64,000 bases of DNA from Acidovorax sp. NCPPB 4044 (GCF_028069655.1 NZ_JAMCOS010000001.1:4060001-4124000), one strand, 5' to 3'. Positions 42,657 through 51,161 are shown, counted from the stretch's first letter. Translations and numbers: made by a program. The notes: generated from the sequence alone by a model not told the origin.

Positions 42657-42737
42657 TCCGATTGGAAATTCTGAATGGGGCCGGGCAGGCGCCCGCCCGG
42701 CCGTTTGGGGGCGCAGTGTATCGACCGATCCCGCCCG

Positions 42738-44822
42738 ATGTCCATGATGGAAACCATTTCCCACATTCCCGCGCCAGCCGCCGCCCCCCTGCAGGTCCGC
42801 GGCGCCTGCCCCCACGACTGTCCCGACACCTGCGCCCTCGTCACCACCGTGGAGGACGGCGTGGCGGTGCGCGTGCAGGGCAACCCCGCCCACCCGCACA
42901 CCGCCGGCGTGCTGTGCGCGAAGGTCTCGCGCTACGCCGAGCGCACCAACCACCCCGAGCGCATCCTGACGCCCCTGCGGCGCACGGGCCCCAAGGGCAG
43001 CGGGCAGTTCGAGCCCGTGGGCTGGGACGAGGCGCTGCGCGACATCGCCGCCCGCCTGGGGGCCATCGCCGCGCGCGACCCGCGGGCCATACTGCCCTAC
43101 AGCTACGCCGGCACCATGGGCCTCGTGCAGGGCGAGAGCATGGACCGGCGCTTCTTCCACCGCCTGGGCGCCTCGCTGCTGGGACGCACCATCTGCGCCG
43201 CGGCCGGCGGCGAGGGCCTGAACCAGACGCTGGGCGGCAAGGTGGGCATGAAGGTGGAGCACTTCGCCGAATCGCAGCTCATCATCGTGTGGGGCAGCAA
43301 CTCCATCGGCAGCAACCTGCATTTCTGGCGCTACGCGCAACAGGCCAAGCGCGAAGGCGCGCGGCTGGTGTGCATCGATCCGCGCAAGACCGAGACCGCA
43401 GACAAGTGCCACGAGCACCTGCAGCTGCTGCCCGGCACCGACGCGGCGCTGGCGTTCGCGCTCATGCACGAGCTGATCGCGAACGACTGGCTGGACCACG
43501 ATTACATCGCGCAGCACACGGTGGGCTGGGAAGGCCTGCGCGAGCGCGCGCTCGCCTGGCCGCCCGAACGCGCTGCCGCCGTGTGCGGCCTGCCGGTCGA
43601 GCAGATCCGCCGGCTCGCGCGCGACTACGGCACCACGCGGCCCGCAGCCATCCGCCTCAACTACGGCATGCAGCGCGCGCGCGGCGGCGGCAACGCCACG
43701 CGCGCCGTGGCCTGCCTGCCTGCGCTCGTGGGTGCCTGGCGGCACCGCGCGGGCGGGCTGCTGCTCTCCAGCTCGGGGCACTTCCCGGTGCAGCGGCCCG
43801 CGCTGCAGCGGCCGGACCTCCTGCCGGCCGGCCTGCAGCCGCGCACGATCAACATGTCCACCATCGGCGATGACCTGCTGCGCGCCGCCTCGCCCGGCTT
43901 CGGCCCGCGCATCGATGCCGTGGTGGTCTACAACAGCAACCCCGTGGCCGTGGCGCCCGAATCGGCCAAGGTGGTGCGCGGCTTCGCCCGGGAGGACCTG
44001 TTCACCGTGGTGCTGGAACACTTCCAGACCGACACCGCCGACTACGCCGACTACGTGCTGCCCGCCACCACGCAGCTGGAGCACTGGGACGTGCAGGTGG
44101 CCTACGGCCACACCGACGTGATGCTCAACCGCCCGGCCGTCGCGCCGGTGGGCCAGTCGAAACCGAACACCCAGGTGTTTCGCGAACTCGCCGCGCGCAT
44201 GGGGTTCGCCGAGCCCTGCTTCACCGATACCGACGAAGACCTCTGCCGTCAGGCGTACGGCCCGCACGTGGACTTCCAGCAGTTGCTGGACACGGGCTTC
44301 GCCACGCTGTCCATCCCCGATGCGCCTTTTGCCGAGGGCGGCTTCCCGACGCCCTCGGGCCGCTGCGAATTCCACAGCGCCCGGCTGGCCGCGCAGGGCC
44401 TCGATCCCCTGCCCGACTACCTGCCCAACCGCGAGCCCGCGCAGCCCGGCGGCCGCTACCCGCTCGCGATGATCTCGCCGCCCGCGCGCAACTTCCTCAA
44501 CTCGACCTTCGTGAACGTGAAGAGCCTGCGCCAGATCGAGACGGAGCCGCTGCTGGAGATGCACCCCGAGGATGCCGCCGCGCGCGGCATCGCCGACGGC
44601 GCCGCGGTGCGCGTGTTCAACGACCGGGGCAGCTACGCCTGCCGCGCCGCGCTCAACGGCCGCGCGCGCTCGGGCGTGGTCCACGGCCTGGGCATCTGGT
44701 GGCGCAAGTACGGCCTGCAGGGCACGAACGTGAACGAGGTCACGGGCCAGGCCCTCACCGACCTCGGCGCCGCGCCCACGTTCTACGACTGCGCGGTACA
44801 GGTGGAGCCACTGCCGGGCTGA
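42738..44822 (+). CDS. Molybdopterin oxidoreductase, DMSO-reductase family
   Basis: A 694-residue molybdenum/tungsten enzyme. An N-terminal [4Fe-4S] site is set by CPHDCPDTC and the later GVLCAKVSRY. Cofactor-binding stretches IIVWGSNSIGSNLHFWRY, CIDPRKTETADKC and PLLEMHPEDAAARGIADG (read in pieces) are present. There is no Tat signal, so it is cytoplasmic and soluble, like formate dehydrogenase- or arsenite-type stand-alone members. Its substrate is unknown. The 3' end is duplicated 1,059 bp downstream; this copy ends VEPLPG, the distant copy VEPLGA. The ATG 42738 follows the divergent leader. Confidence 0.88.
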   Translation: MSMMETISHIPAPAAAPLQVRGACPHDCPDTCALVTTVEDGVAVRVQGNPAHPHTAGVLCAKVSRYAERTNHPERILTPLRRTGPKGSGQFEPVGWDEALRDIAARLGAIAARDPRAILPYSYAGTMGLVQGESMDRRFFHRLGASLLGRTICAAAGGEGLNQTLGGKVGMKVEHFAESQLIIVWGSNSIGSNLHFWRYAQQAKREGARLVCIDPRKTETADKCHEHLQLLPGTDAALAFALMHELIANDWLDHDYIAQHTVGWEGLRERALAWPPERAAAVCGLPVEQIRRLARDYGTTRPAAIRLNYGMQRARGGGNATRAVACLPALVGAWRHRAGGLLLSSSGHFPVQRPALQRPDLLPAGLQPRTINMSTIGDDLLRAASPGFGPRIDAVVVYNSNPVAVAPESAKVVRGFAREDLFTVVLEHFQTDTADYADYVLPATTQLEHWDVQVAYGHTDVMLNRPAVAPVGQSKPNTQVFRELAARMGFAEPCFTDTDEDLCRQAYGPHVDFQQLLDTGFATLSIPDAPFAEGGFPTPSGRCEFHSARLAAQGLDPLPDYLPNREPAQPGGRYPLAMISPPARNFLNSTFVNVKSLRQIETEPLLEMHPEDAAARGIADGAAVRVFNDRGSYACRAALNGRARSGVVHGLGIWWRKYGLQGTNVNEVTGQALTDLGAAPTFYDCAVQVEPLPG
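44680..44822 (+). repeat. Direct repeat, left copy: last 143 bp of the oxidoreductase gene
   Basis: TCCACGGCCTGGGCATCTGG opens a stretch that is repeated at 45739-45881 with the same length. It is identical for over 110 bp and then differs at a few positions near the stop. Confidence 0.95.
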
Positions 44823-44839
44823 ATCCCCCTAGCGCAGGA

Positions 44840-45049
44840 TCACTCCGGCCGCCCCGATTCCGGCCGGACACGGACGACCTTGCCTGCGCGCACGACGATC
44901 AAATCCGTGCCGGTCTGCTGTGCAAGCTGCCGGGCGCGCTGCGCGGCGCGCCGGATGGCTGACTGTGCTCCCTTGAAATCGGCGTTATCGCTTGCCGGGA
45001 CCAACCTGTCGGCAGAGGCAGGCTCATTCGCTTGGTGAGGGATGGTCAT
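44840..45049 (-). CDS. Small antitoxin-like protein paired with the zeta-type toxin
   Basis: A 69-residue protein whose ATG overlaps the toxin stop (ATGA). The core is a helix (AQSAIRRAAQRARQLAQQTG) followed by TDLIVVRAGKVVRVRP, a short beta hairpin. Small partners of this kind accompany zeta/COG4185 kinases in the order toxin first, antitoxin second. The antitoxin role is inferred from size, overlap and position; no DNA-binding motif is evident. Confidence 0.6.
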   Translation of the reverse strand: MTIPHQANEPASADRLVPASDNADFKGAQSAIRRAAQRARQLAQQTGTDLIVVRAGKVVRVRPESGRPE

Positions 45050-45579
45050 GATTTTCCGCTCCAGTCGATCAATTGGGGATCATCCCCCGCGTTGTCATAC
45101 ACCGTCCACTGGTCCACCAAGGGTTGGTACACGGTGCGCAACATCTCCACCCCCGAAGCGAAACGGCGGCGAATCGTGGCTTCGGGGATATGGTGCCCAC
45201 CTTGGCGCACTCGCTCGGCTACCCGTTGCACCGCCATGTCAGCGTGGGGCAAGCTCAAAAAGAACAGCTCCACGAGATAGCCCGCATTCCGCCATTGCGG
45301 TATCTGTCGCGCGTATGTCCGCCCGGACAGCGTGGTCTCGATGGCAAAACTCTCCCCCCGCTCCACATGCTGGGCAATCGCCGCCAACATCAAACGCCCT
45401 GCCTGAATGGCGGCCAGTTCTGGAGCAAAAGGCGACAGCCCCGCAGCGATCAGGTCGGCATTCACGAACACCGGGCATGCCGCCTCGTTCGGCAGGAATT
45501 CGCGGGCAAACGTGGTTTTCCCTGCTCCATTGGGGCCCGCAATGATGATGATCTTGGGTCGAGTGGCCGGCATCGTCAT
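45046..45579 (-). CDS. Zeta-toxin-like P-loop kinase
   Basis: A 177-residue P-loop protein. It starts MTMPATRPKIIIIAGPNGAGKTTFA with an intact Walker A (GPNGAGKTT, quoted in part). FVNADLIAAGLSPF has the Asp that acts as base in zeta kinases, ETTLSGRTYARQI is conserved, and ERVRQGGHHIPEATIRRRF supplies the Arg cluster. Zeta toxins phosphorylate UDP-N-acetylglucosamine; this COG4185-type group is related but its substrate is less certain. The ATG 45579 is preferred over a 51-residue longer upstream start lacking homology. It lies inside the DNA bounded by the 143-bp repeats. Confidence 0.8.
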   Translation of the reverse strand: MTMPATRPKIIIIAGPNGAGKTTFAREFLPNEAACPVFVNADLIAAGLSPFAPELAAIQAGRLMLAAIAQHVERGESFAIETTLSGRTYARQIPQWRNAGYLVELFFLSLPHADMAVQRVAERVRQGGHHIPEATIRRRFASGVEMLRTVYQPLVDQWTVYDNAGDDPQLIDWSGKS

Positions 45580-45738
45580 GCCACTCTCCAACCCTGCAAG
45601 CCGCCACCGACACGGCGGCCGGGGCATCGGGACGGTAAGGTGTGATGGGTTTGCAAAGCGGTCTGTTTCCTGGCGATCAGGGATTATGAAACCCCTGCCG
45701 CGGACAGTTCGGCTCGCAGCACGAACTCGGGGCATTCC

Positions 45739-45881
45739 TCCACGGCCTGGGCATCTGGTGGCGCAAGTACGGCCTGCAGGGCACGAACGTGAACGAGGTC
45801 ACGGGCCAGGCCCTCACCGACCTCGGCGCCGCGCCCACGTTCTACGACTGCGCGGTGCAGGTGGAGCCGCTGGGCGCATGA
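45739..45881 (+). pseudogene. Displaced 3' end of the molybdopterin oxidoreductase gene
   Basis: This is the right copy of the 143-bp direct repeat. It encodes the same last 47 residues in the same phase, ending VEPLGA and TGA, but has no start or 5' part. It is probably the original gene end, left behind when the toxin-antitoxin DNA entered. Confidence 0.85.
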
Positions 45882-45903
45882 CCTGACCAGGCACCACGAG
45901 CCC

Positions 45904-45954
45904 GCTATTAATTAAATAGCAAACTAATGAATGGATCCGGCGGCATGGAGCACA
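45904..45954 (+). repeat. Dispersed repeat, full copy
   Basis: GCTATTAATTAAATAGC, then AAACTAATGAATGGATCC and CGGCGGCATGGAGCACA. This copy runs directly into the IS1-family target site. Confidence 0.85.
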
Positions 45955-46002
45955 TTTCAGGGATTGCTAACCAGGTAGTGGACCAAAGACACAATCGAAG
46001 GC

Positions 46003-46377
46003 ATGCTCGCCCACATGACCCTCCAATGCCCCGACTGCCAGCACCAAGAAGTCCGCAACGCCGGCACGAGCCGACATGGTCACCGACGCTGGGCGTGCAA
46101 AGCCTGCGGGCGAACCTTCGGCGACAAGAACTACCGTCTGATCGACAGCCAGACCCGGGAGCGGGCACTGGCGCTGTATGCCGAAGGCATGTCTGCAAGG
46201 GCGATCGAGCGCATCGTGGGGGTGAGCCACAACTCCGTGCTGAACTGGGTGCGCAAGGAGGTGGCAGACCAAGCCCTGCAGCCGATACCACCTGCGACCC
46301 AGCAGGTCGTGGAGATCGACGAGATGTGGAGCTACGCGGGTTCCAAAAAAGACCCATCTGGCTCTGGTGGGCCATAG
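46003..46377 (+). CDS. insA: IS1-family InsA (zero-frame product)
   Basis: A 124-residue protein. A zinc-finger-like CPDCQHQEV...CKACG region is followed by a helix-turn-helix (ARAIERIVGVSHNSVLNW). On its own InsA binds the terminal repeats and represses transposition in IS1. The first catalytic Asp, in VEIDEMWSYAG, lies near its end. The frame stops soon after the A6 slip at 46345-46350. An in-frame ATG at 46015 is an alternative start. Confidence 0.9.
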   Translation: MLAHMTLQCPDCQHQEVRNAGTSRHGHRRWACKACGRTFGDKNYRLIDSQTRERALALYAEGMSARAIERIVGVSHNSVLNWVRKEVADQALQPIPPATQQVVEIDEMWSYAGSKKDPSGSGGP

Positions 46378-46769
46378 AGCGCAGCACGCACCGCATCGTG
46401 GGCTGGGCCCTGGGCGATAGAGGAGCTGCCACCGCCCGGGTACTGCAGCAGCAATTGCCGCCCTCTGCGAGTGCAGCCCACATTGAATACTGCACCGACC
46501 ACCACAGGCCCTATCTTGCGGTCCTCGCGGGCAGGCGCCATACGGTGGGCAAAGCCCATACCCATCACATTGAGAGCCTGAACAACAAGCTGCGCTGTTA
46601 TTTGGCACGCCTGCGCAGAAAGACCCATGCGTACAGCAAGAGCGCACAGGCGCTCAGGGATGCGCTGCTGTTTATCTGGCGGCGCAAGTTCGGCGCTGTG
46701 CTGCAGCCCCAGGTGGGCTGCATTGAGAGCACGCGTTTGTGGGATGAACCGGTTCAAATACCTATTTAG
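46003..46769 (+). CDS. insAB: IS1-family transposase InsAB' (by -1 frameshift)
   Basis: The transposase is made when ribosomes slip -1 at A6 (46345-46350, codons AAA AAA G), joining InsA to the frame that ends at 46769. The InsB part supplies the second Asp (EYCTDHHRPY) and Glu (HHIESLNNKLRCYLARL), with RKTHAYSKS as in IS1 transposases. The DDE triad is therefore complete and no internal stop is seen. The open frame left of 46,345 in the InsB phase is not a gene. Confidence 0.88.
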
Positions 46770-46781
46770 CAATCCCACATT

Positions 46782-48431
46782 TCAATGGGAATGTGCGTGC
46801 GCAGCCGCCGCATCGCCCTGCGGCACATGCGCCTGCGGGTGGCGCGGGTCCAGCGCCAGGAAGTGGTGGACCGCCGGCTTGCCGGGCCCGATGTGGAAGC
46901 GCTGGGCTTCGGCCTGCTGGTCGGCATCGGCGCGTGAGACGCGGTGGTGCTGGCGCAGGTGCTCGGCCCACGATTCGACGAGGAACCATTCCAGCAGCCG
47001 CTCGGGCTCGCCCGTGTGCTCGGTGATGCCCCAGGCATAGGCTCCGCCCTGCCGGCGCGCGCGGGCCACGTGCTCCATGGCCTGGAGGAAGGCGGCACGG
47101 TCCTGGAGGCGCACGCGGTATTCGACCTGCACCATCACCGGGCCGCGGTCGTGTGCCACGGGCTCGGAAAGCAGCGGCTCGGGCCAGTGGTCGGAGGGCT
47201 GCAGGTCGGCCTCGCCCGCAGGCAGCTTCACGCGGTGGAAGACGGCGGCGCTCGCCACGAGCCCGCAGGCGCCCATGAGCAGCGTGGCCGGCAGGCCTGC
47301 CTGGCCCGCGATCAGGCCCCAGCCCAGGCTGCCCGCCGCCATGGCCCCGTTGAACACCATGAGGTAGATCGCCAGGCCGCGCCCTCGCACCCAATTGGGC
47401 AGCACCGCCTGGGCCACGCCGTTGAGCGTGGTGAGCGCGACGATCCAGCCGAGTCCCAACACCAGCATGAGCAGCACCGCGGCCCACCGGGGCGGCGCCA
47501 GCGTGAGCACGCCCATCACGGCCGCGGTGACCAGCGAGGCCAGCAGCACCAGTCCGTCGGTATCGAGCCGCCGGCGCAGCGTGGGCAGCAGCATGGCGCC
47601 CAGGATGGCGCCCGCGCCCACGGCGCCCAGCATCACGCCGTAGAAGCCGGCCGAGCCGCCCAGCATGCGCCGCGCCACCAGCGGCAGCAGCGCCCAGACC
47701 GAACTGGCGAAGAGAAAGAACACCGCGGCGCGCATCAGCACCACGTGCAGTTCGCGGCTGGCGCGGGCATAGCGCACGCCGGCCCGGAAGGCGCTGAAGA
47801 ACTGCTCGTCCAGGCCGGTGGCCTCGGCCTTCGGTCGTTTCCACCAGATCAGCGCGGCGATCACGAACACGTAGCTCAGCACATCGAGGCCATAGGCCGC
47901 CGCGGCGCCGAAGCTCGCCAGCAGCAGGCCGCCCGCGGCCGGGCCGATGGCACGCGCGATGTTGATGCCCAGCGAGTTGAGCGCCACGGCGCCTTTGAGC
48001 TCGCTGCGCGGCACCAGCTCGGGCACGATGGATTGCCAGGTCGGCCCCATGAGCGCAGCGCCGATGCCGCCCACGAAGGTCAGCGCCACCAGCCATTCCA
48101 CGGTGAGCGACTGGGCCTGGGCCAGCACCAGCAGCGTTCCGCTCACGGCGCCCAGCAGCACCTGCACGCCGATCAGGAAGCGGCGGCGGTCCAGGATGTC
48201 GGAGAGCACGCCCGCGGGAATCGCCAGCAGGAAGACCGGCAGCGTGGCCGCCGTCTGGATCAGCGCCACGGCGGTGGGGCTGGAGGAAAGCTCGGTCACC
48301 ATCCAGGCGCTGGCCACGTCGCGCATGAAGCTGCCGATGTTGCCCAGCACCGTGGCGGCCCACAGCACGGCGAAGACGGGAATGGCGAGCGGCGCGAAGC
48401 TGCCGGGCGCGGCGTGGGTCTTGCGGTCCAT
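46782..48431 (-). CDS. MFS exporter with C-terminal monooxygenase-like/ABM-type extension
   Basis: A 549-residue transporter of the MFS_3/enterobactin-exporter type with about 12 membrane helices in the first ~400 residues (GNIGSFMRDVASAWMVTEL, DRRRFLIGVQVLLG, RAIGPAAGGLLLASFG, LPNWVRGRGLAIYLMVFNG, each in part). A further ~140 soluble residues follow (VMVQVEYRVRLQDRAAFLQAM, LEWFLVESWAEHLRQHHRV), resembling a small ABM dimer domain. It starts 2 nt after the amidohydrolase stop. Its stop codon lies inside the IS1 target duplication, so the reading frame survived the insertion. The exported compound is unknown. Confidence 0.82.
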   Translation of the reverse strand: MDRKTHAAPGSFAPLAIPVFAVLWAATVLGNIGSFMRDVASAWMVTELSSSPTAVALIQTAATLPVFLLAIPAGVLSDILDRRRFLIGVQVLLGAVSGTLLVLAQAQSLTVEWLVALTFVGGIGAALMGPTWQSIVPELVPRSELKGAVALNSLGINIARAIGPAAGGLLLASFGAAAAYGLDVLSYVFVIAALIWWKRPKAEATGLDEQFFSAFRAGVRYARASRELHVVLMRAAVFFLFASSVWALLPLVARRMLGGSAGFYGVMLGAVGAGAILGAMLLPTLRRRLDTDGLVLLASLVTAAVMGVLTLAPPRWAAVLLMLVLGLGWIVALTTLNGVAQAVLPNWVRGRGLAIYLMVFNGAMAAGSLGWGLIAGQAGLPATLLMGACGLVASAAVFHRVKLPAGEADLQPSDHWPEPLLSEPVAHDRGPVMVQVEYRVRLQDRAAFLQAMEHVARARRQGGAYAWGITEHTGEPERLLEWFLVESWAEHLRQHHRVSRADADQQAEAQRFHIGPGKPAVHHFLALDPRHPQAHVPQGDAAAAHAHSH

Positions 48432-48433
48432 GC

Positions 48434-50326
48434 TCAGACCGCCCAGCAGGCGCAGCCCAGGGCGCCCCAGAAGCTTTTCAGGTCGGCCACGGGCAGCCGG
48501 TTGCTCCAGGCCGTGGCGTGCCGGTGGCCGTGCACGTTGCAGTCGTTGGCGCAGGCGCACGCCGCCGCCGCGTTGCGCACCACGGCCTGCAGGGGTGCGC
48601 CGTCCTGCCCGCCCCAGCCGGCATAGCCGCCGAAGGTGCGCACGGGCGACCAGTCGGGCATGGCCGGCGGCGGCGCAGCCTCGTCCCAGCGCGCGAAATC
48701 GCCTGCGCCGTAGACCACCTTGCCGCCCACCACGGTGAGCAGCGCCGTGGTGTCCGCGATGTCGGACTCGGGGCAGGCGAAGAAATCGCGGTCGGGCACG
48801 ACGAGGTCGGCCAACTGGCCCGCCTGGATGCGGCCCTTCTTGCCCACTTCGTTGCTGAACCAGGTGACGTTCTCGGTCCACATGCGCAGCGCGGCATCGC
48901 GATCCAGGCAATTGCGCTGCGGCGTGAGCTGCAAGCCGCCCACGGTCCTGCCGGTGACCAGCCACGACAGCGACACCCACGGGTTGTAGCTGGCCACGCG
49001 GGTGGCGTCGGTGCCGGCGGAGACGTTCACGCCCTTCTCCAGCATGCGCTTGACCGGGGGTGTGGCAGCGGCGGCGGCCGCGCCGTAGCGCTGGGCGAAA
49101 TACTCGCCCTGGTAGGCCATGCGGTGCTGCACGGCCACGCCGCCGCCCAGCGCGGCGATGCGGTCGATGGACTTCCCGGAAATGGTTTCCGCATGGTCGA
49201 AGAACCAGTTCAGGCCGGCGAGCGGCGTGTCCGCGTCGACCTTCTCGAACACGTCCAGCGCGCGCTCGATGGTCTCGTCGTAGGTGGCGTGCATGCGCCA
49301 GGGCCAGCGGTTCTGCGCCAGGATGCGCACCACTTCCTCCAGGTCACCTTCCATCTCGGGCGCCATGTCGGGGCGCGGCTGGCGGAAGTCCTCGAAATCG
49401 GCGGCCGAGAACACCAGCATCTCGCCCGCGCCGTTGTGGCGGAAGTAGTCGGTGCCCTGCTTGTATTGCGACGTGGCCGTCCAGTTCAGGAAGTCTTCCT
49501 TCTCCTGCCGGGGCTTTTGCGTGAAGAGGTTGTAGGCCAGGCGGATCGTGAGCTGGCCGGCATCCGCCAGTTCCTGGATCACCTGGTAGTCATCCGGGTA
49601 GTTCTGGAAGCCCCCGCCCGCATCGATGGCACCCGTCACCCCCAGGCGGTTGAGTTCACGCATGAAGTGCCGCGTGGAGTTCACCTGGTAGTCGTGCGGC
49701 AGCTTCGGGCCCTTGGCCAGCGTGGCGTAGAGGATGGACGCATTGGGCTTGGCCAGCAGCAGGCCCGTCGGGTTGCCGGCAGCGTCGCGCACGATCTCGC
49801 CGCCCGGCGGTGCGGGCGTGTCGCGGCCATAGCCCACGGCACGCAGCGCGGCGCCATTGAGCAGCGCACGGTCGTACAGGTGCAGGATGAACACGGGCGT
49901 ATCGGGCGCCACCGCGTTCAGCTCGGCGATGGTGGGCAGCCGCTTCTCGTGGAACTGGTGCTCGGTGAACCCGCCCACCACGCGCACCCACTGCGGCGCG
50001 GGCGTGATGGCCACCTGCCGCTGGAGCATGCCCATCGCATCGGCCAGGCTCTTCACGCCGTCCCAGCGCAGTTCCAGATTGAAATGGAGGCCGCCCCGGA
50101 TGATGTGCAGGTGGTTGTCGATCAGCCCCGGCAGCACGCTGCGCCCGCCCAGGTCGATCGCCCGCGTGCCCGGCCCGGCCAGCGCCATCACCTCGCGATC
50201 GCTGCCGACCCGGGTGAAGCGTCCCTGCGCGATGGCCACGGCGCTGGCCGTGGGGTTGGCGCGGTCCAGCGTGGTGAAGCGGCCGTTGTGCAGGATGAGG
50301 TCGGGGGTGGGGGCGGATGGAGTCAT
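48434..50326 (-). CDS. Metal-dependent amidohydrolase (YtcJ-like)
   Basis: A 630-residue hydrolase. The N-terminal beta-sandwich (LILHNGRFTTLDRANPTASA) leads into the first metal motif LIDNHLHIIRGG. Later segments WRMHATYDETIERAL, GLNWFFDHAETIS and SAGTDATRVASYNPW (read in pieces) supply the remaining ligands. The C-terminal part QLADLVVPDRDFF is also typical. About 70 extra residues at the end include a Cys-rich ACACANDCNVHGHRHA stretch. It probably hydrolyses a cyclic or acyl amide; the product may leave by the adjacent MFS protein. Confidence 0.85.
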   Translation of the reverse strand: MTPSAPTPDLILHNGRFTTLDRANPTASAVAIAQGRFTRVGSDREVMALAGPGTRAIDLGGRSVLPGLIDNHLHIIRGGLHFNLELRWDGVKSLADAMGMLQRQVAITPAPQWVRVVGGFTEHQFHEKRLPTIAELNAVAPDTPVFILHLYDRALLNGAALRAVGYGRDTPAPPGGEIVRDAAGNPTGLLLAKPNASILYATLAKGPKLPHDYQVNSTRHFMRELNRLGVTGAIDAGGGFQNYPDDYQVIQELADAGQLTIRLAYNLFTQKPRQEKEDFLNWTATSQYKQGTDYFRHNGAGEMLVFSAADFEDFRQPRPDMAPEMEGDLEEVVRILAQNRWPWRMHATYDETIERALDVFEKVDADTPLAGLNWFFDHAETISGKSIDRIAALGGGVAVQHRMAYQGEYFAQRYGAAAAAATPPVKRMLEKGVNVSAGTDATRVASYNPWVSLSWLVTGRTVGGLQLTPQRNCLDRDAALRMWTENVTWFSNEVGKKGRIQAGQLADLVVPDRDFFACPESDIADTTALLTVVGGKVVYGAGDFARWDEAAPPPAMPDWSPVRTFGGYAGWGGQDGAPLQAVVRNAAAACACANDCNVHGHRHATAWSNRLPVADLKSFWGALGCACWAV

Positions 50327-50358
50327 GGTGTTCAGAATTTTTCGGCGATGCAGAGCGC

Positions 50359-50484
50359 AAAAAAAGGGTGCGACAGCCGTCGCGAGCGGCCGAAGCCTGC
50401 ATTGAGGACCGCAACCGTACTCGGGTACGGTGAGGACCGCAGGTGAGGGATTCGGCCGCGCAGCAGGCTGGCGCGCCCTTTTTT
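50359..50484. repeat. Long nested inverted-repeat structure between two genes
   Basis: Outer arms AAAAAAAGGG (50359-50368) and CCCTTTTTT (50476-50484), middle arms GCGGCCGAA (50386-50394) and TTCGGCCGC (50451-50459), then CCTGC/GCAGG, then an inner hairpin CCGTAC-TCGG-GTACGG (50415-50430) flanked by direct repeats TGAGGACCGCA. It begins at the isochorismatase-like stop and could be a large terminator or a palindromic element. Confidence 0.65.
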
Positions 50485-51161
50485 CAACCTTCGTGGGCGT
50501 TGAACATGCTCTTCGCGTAGGTGATGCCCAGCCCGTAGCCGCCGCCGAACTGCTTCGCGATGCCGGTCGTCATGTCGTACGTTTCGCCGCGGGCCCAGTC
50601 GCGCTGCAGCTCCAGCAGGTACTGCAGCGCGGTGATCGGGCGGGCGCCGGCCTGCACCATGCGCTCCATGGCACGGTTGTGGGCCTCGGCCGAGATGTCG
50701 CCACTGGCGTCGGCGATCACGTACACCTCGAAGCCCTGGTCCAGCGCCGAGAGGGCCGGGCCGACGATGCACACGCTGGTCCACAGGCCCGCCAGCACGA
50801 TGCGGGGCTTGCCGATCTCGTTCACCCGGGCGATGACGGCCTCGTCTTCCCAGGTGTTCATCGACGTGCGGTCCAGCAGCGCCTGGCCGGGGAACGGCGC
50901 CGTCACTTCCTCGAACATCGGGCCGCTGAAGCTCTTCTCGGCCACCGTGGTGAGGACCGTGTCCACGCCGAAGCCGGCCGCCGCGCTGGCCACCAGGCCG
51001 GCGTTGGAGCGCAGCGTGATGGCGTCGATCGAGTGCGTGGCGAAGGCCATCTGCGACTGGAAGTCGATCATGATCAGCGTGTGGTCCTTCGGGTTCAGCA
51101 GCGTGGCGCCGGGCGTGGCGGCAGCGACGGGGCGGGCGATGGCGGTGGTGGCGTGGTTCAT
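50484..51161 (-). CDS. Isochorismatase-like cysteine hydrolase
   Basis: A 225-residue hydrolase of the YcaC/isochorismatase group. The catalytic triad is visible: Asp in TLIMIDFQSQMAF, Lys in AEKSFSGPMFEEV, and Cys in AGLWTSVCIVGPALSAL. The ribosome site AGGAG lies 7-8 nt before ATG 51161; a start 10 codons upstream lacks one. It lies between the pirin and amidohydrolase genes on the same strand. Substrate unknown. Confidence 0.9.
   Translation of the reverse strand: MNHATTAIARPVAAATPGATLLNPKDHTLIMIDFQSQMAFATHSIDAITLRSNAGLVASAAAGFGVDTVLTTVAEKSFSGPMFEEVTAPFPGQALLDRTSMNTWEDEAVIARVNEIGKPRIVLAGLWTSVCIVGPALSALDQGFEVYVIADASGDISAEAHNRAMERMVQAGARPITALQYLLELQRDWARGETYDMTTGIAKQFGGGYGLGITYAKSMFNAHEG

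Larger units (their letters stand above)
45960..46776 (+). mobile_element. IS1-family insertion sequence, apparently intact
   Basis: The element is 817 bp. Its ends are inverted: GGGATTGCTAACCAGGTA on the left and, reverse-complemented, GGGATTGCTAAATAGGTA on the right. An 8-bp target duplication ACATTTCA flanks it perfectly (45952-45959 and 46777-46784). It contains insA and insB in overlapping frames with an A6 slip site and a complete DDE triad, so it may still move. Confidence 0.95.

Noticed and set aside
41463..44684. A 1,073-codon minus-strand frame spanning binding protein and oxidoreductase
   Set aside because: Only the segment from 42605 downward is a real protein; the rest is antisense to the oxidoreductase.
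45407..45886. A plus-strand gene joining the toxin region to the displaced oxidoreductase end
   Set aside because: The frame does not read the oxidoreductase end in its own phase, and it is antisense to the zeta-like gene for most of its length.
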